This document shows, one piece after another, positions 63,353 through 64,000 of a stretch of 64,000 nucleotides of DNA. Made by a program: the position numbers and the translations under genes. A model generated the notes under the pieces. The model had not been told where the DNA came from. It searched no databases and saw only the letters and a program-made list of their open reading frames with translations. Positions within the stretch are counted from its first letter, which is position 1. Every line of letters starts with the position of its first letter. Source of the DNA: Semisulcospira habei (taxonomy: Eukaryota; Mollusca; Gastropoda; Semisulcospiridae); the NCBI GenBank assembly GCA_036245525.1, contig BTPG01000005.1, positions 122,466,578 to 122,530,577 on the forward strand. The letters are read 5' to 3'.

Positions 63353-63416
63353 CAGTCACAGATCTTTATCAGCTCCCGCAGGCAGCGGAAGCTGATGAAT
63401 CTCTGTGACTCTTGCA
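63353..63416. mobile_element. Family B-like variant palindrome
   Basis: AGTCACAGATCTTTATCAGC and GCTGATGAATCTCTGTGACT pair, with centre TCCCGCAGGCAGCGGA. The arm sequence has shifted while pairing is largely kept. Confidence 0.68.
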
Positions 63417-63419
63417 GAT

Positions 63420-63714
63420 TATTTTTTTTTTTTTAATTTTTATAATCGCACTTTGTTTGAAATCTGATGAATGGAAACGGTTGTCTAAGAATCACAAGCT
63501 TCATTTGAATGCAAGTGTTATGCAGTGTATCTTGGCTTGACTTCGCGAACGAAGATTCTATAGGGCTTGCCCACGTCGTCTGCAGGCATTTTCGTGGCTG
63601 CGGAGGCCAATCCGGGACAGGCAGGTTCGACCGCAGTGGCTGCAGGGGAAGGTCTGGTCAGGGTTCTGAGTTTATGGTTATGCAGTGTAAGGTACAGGTT
63701 TTGGATAGTACAGC
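63420..63714. other. No recognised feature
   Basis: Unique sequence after a poly-T run. Confidence 0.35.
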
Positions 63715-63891
63715 TTTAAAACTTTCCCTGCCACACTGGAGGCAGATTGTGTTTCTGAAATCTTTGTCATCTCGACGACGGAGAAATGCATCCGTTCAAG
63801 GAACATGGATACAAAAGTGCGGTCAGCAAGAGGCATAGATCCACATGAGCCCCCGCAACTGCGGGGGCTCATGAGGATCTATGCCTCTTGC
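63715..63891. mobile_element. Family B MITE, right end lost
   Basis: TTAAAACTTTCCCTGCCACA at 63715, the family left flank GAGGCAGATTGTGTTTCTGA, and core 63826-63891. The right terminus (TCAGTGCGTTCCGG) is no longer TTAA-bounded. Confidence 0.82.
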
Positions 63892-64000
63892 ATTTGGGTT
63901 TCTGCTCCCTCAGTGCGTTCCGGCAATCAAGAGTGCAATCAAGTGATGGCCGTCTTGTTCTATACCTGCGTATTTTTCAGTGGGCTAGCGATTGGGTACC

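Overview
This window reads as a repeat-rich nuclear segment of an animal genome, most likely a mollusc and plausibly a gastropod. The grounds are interspersed non-LTR retrotransposon fragments, SINE-like tails ending in (TAAC)n or similar, long (GA)n, (CA)n and poly-G tracts, and no operon-like coding structure. The taxon is an inference. I found no complete, confidently recognisable host protein gene. Most long reading frames are microsatellites read as Arg-Glu or Ser-Leu runs, tandem repeats whose unit is a multiple of three, or mobile-element fragments.

The dominant content is a dense population of short palindromic mobile elements. I use letters for families. A has a core beginning GTCGGTAGCG. 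B has a core GCAAGAGGCATAGATCC...GGATCTATGCCTCTTGC with a GC-rich centre, about 45 full or partial copies. C has a core TCAAGGGTGGTGCCAGAATA...GGCGCC and its reverse complement. D begins with TGACTGCTACTGACGATACC, E with CGAGACGTGCCG, and F contains GTCGTATAG. Families A to F sit between TTAA tetranucleotides and share the terminal pattern TTAAC(C/T)C followed by a T-rich step, the layout expected of piggyBac-type non-autonomous elements (MITEs). Further palindromic families have other ends: G (CCCAGTAAGCAAAAG), H (CAGTTGCATGAGTGAGC), I (TCTGTGATTTTGGACC), J (TA-flanked, CTGACGAGCAAAAGAAATG, mariner-like) and K (TA-flanked, CAGTCGACTTCGCTTATAAC, Tigger-like).

Layout. 1-23 kb: alternating A, B, C and E elements, two long (CT)n blocks, a poly-C-bearing minisatellite (13.6-14.2 kb), a ten-unit 50-bp array (15.5-16.0 kb) and several (GA)n tracts. 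23.7-26.3 kb: a stretch poor in MITEs and without recognisable coding. 26.3-38 kb: again dense MITEs, including chains of elements joined at TTAA. 38.6-43.97 kb: three non-LTR retrotransposon fragments, one an RTE-like piece with a 12-bp target duplication nested inside another LINE. 44-50 kb: clusters of family A, then an eleven-unit 57-bp array. 50.3-52.1 kb: a second MITE-poor stretch with a promoter-like block and a possible broken first exon on the minus strand. 52-64 kb: more B and C elements, retroposon 3' ends and one orphan reading frame.

The elements interact mainly as a transposition and recombination landscape. Different palindrome families seem to use the same TTAA-targeting ends, insert into each other's TTAA, lose one arm at the palindrome centre, and seed tandem arrays. 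Copies differ in sequence while their two arms stay matched to each other. That pattern is the most notable signal here.
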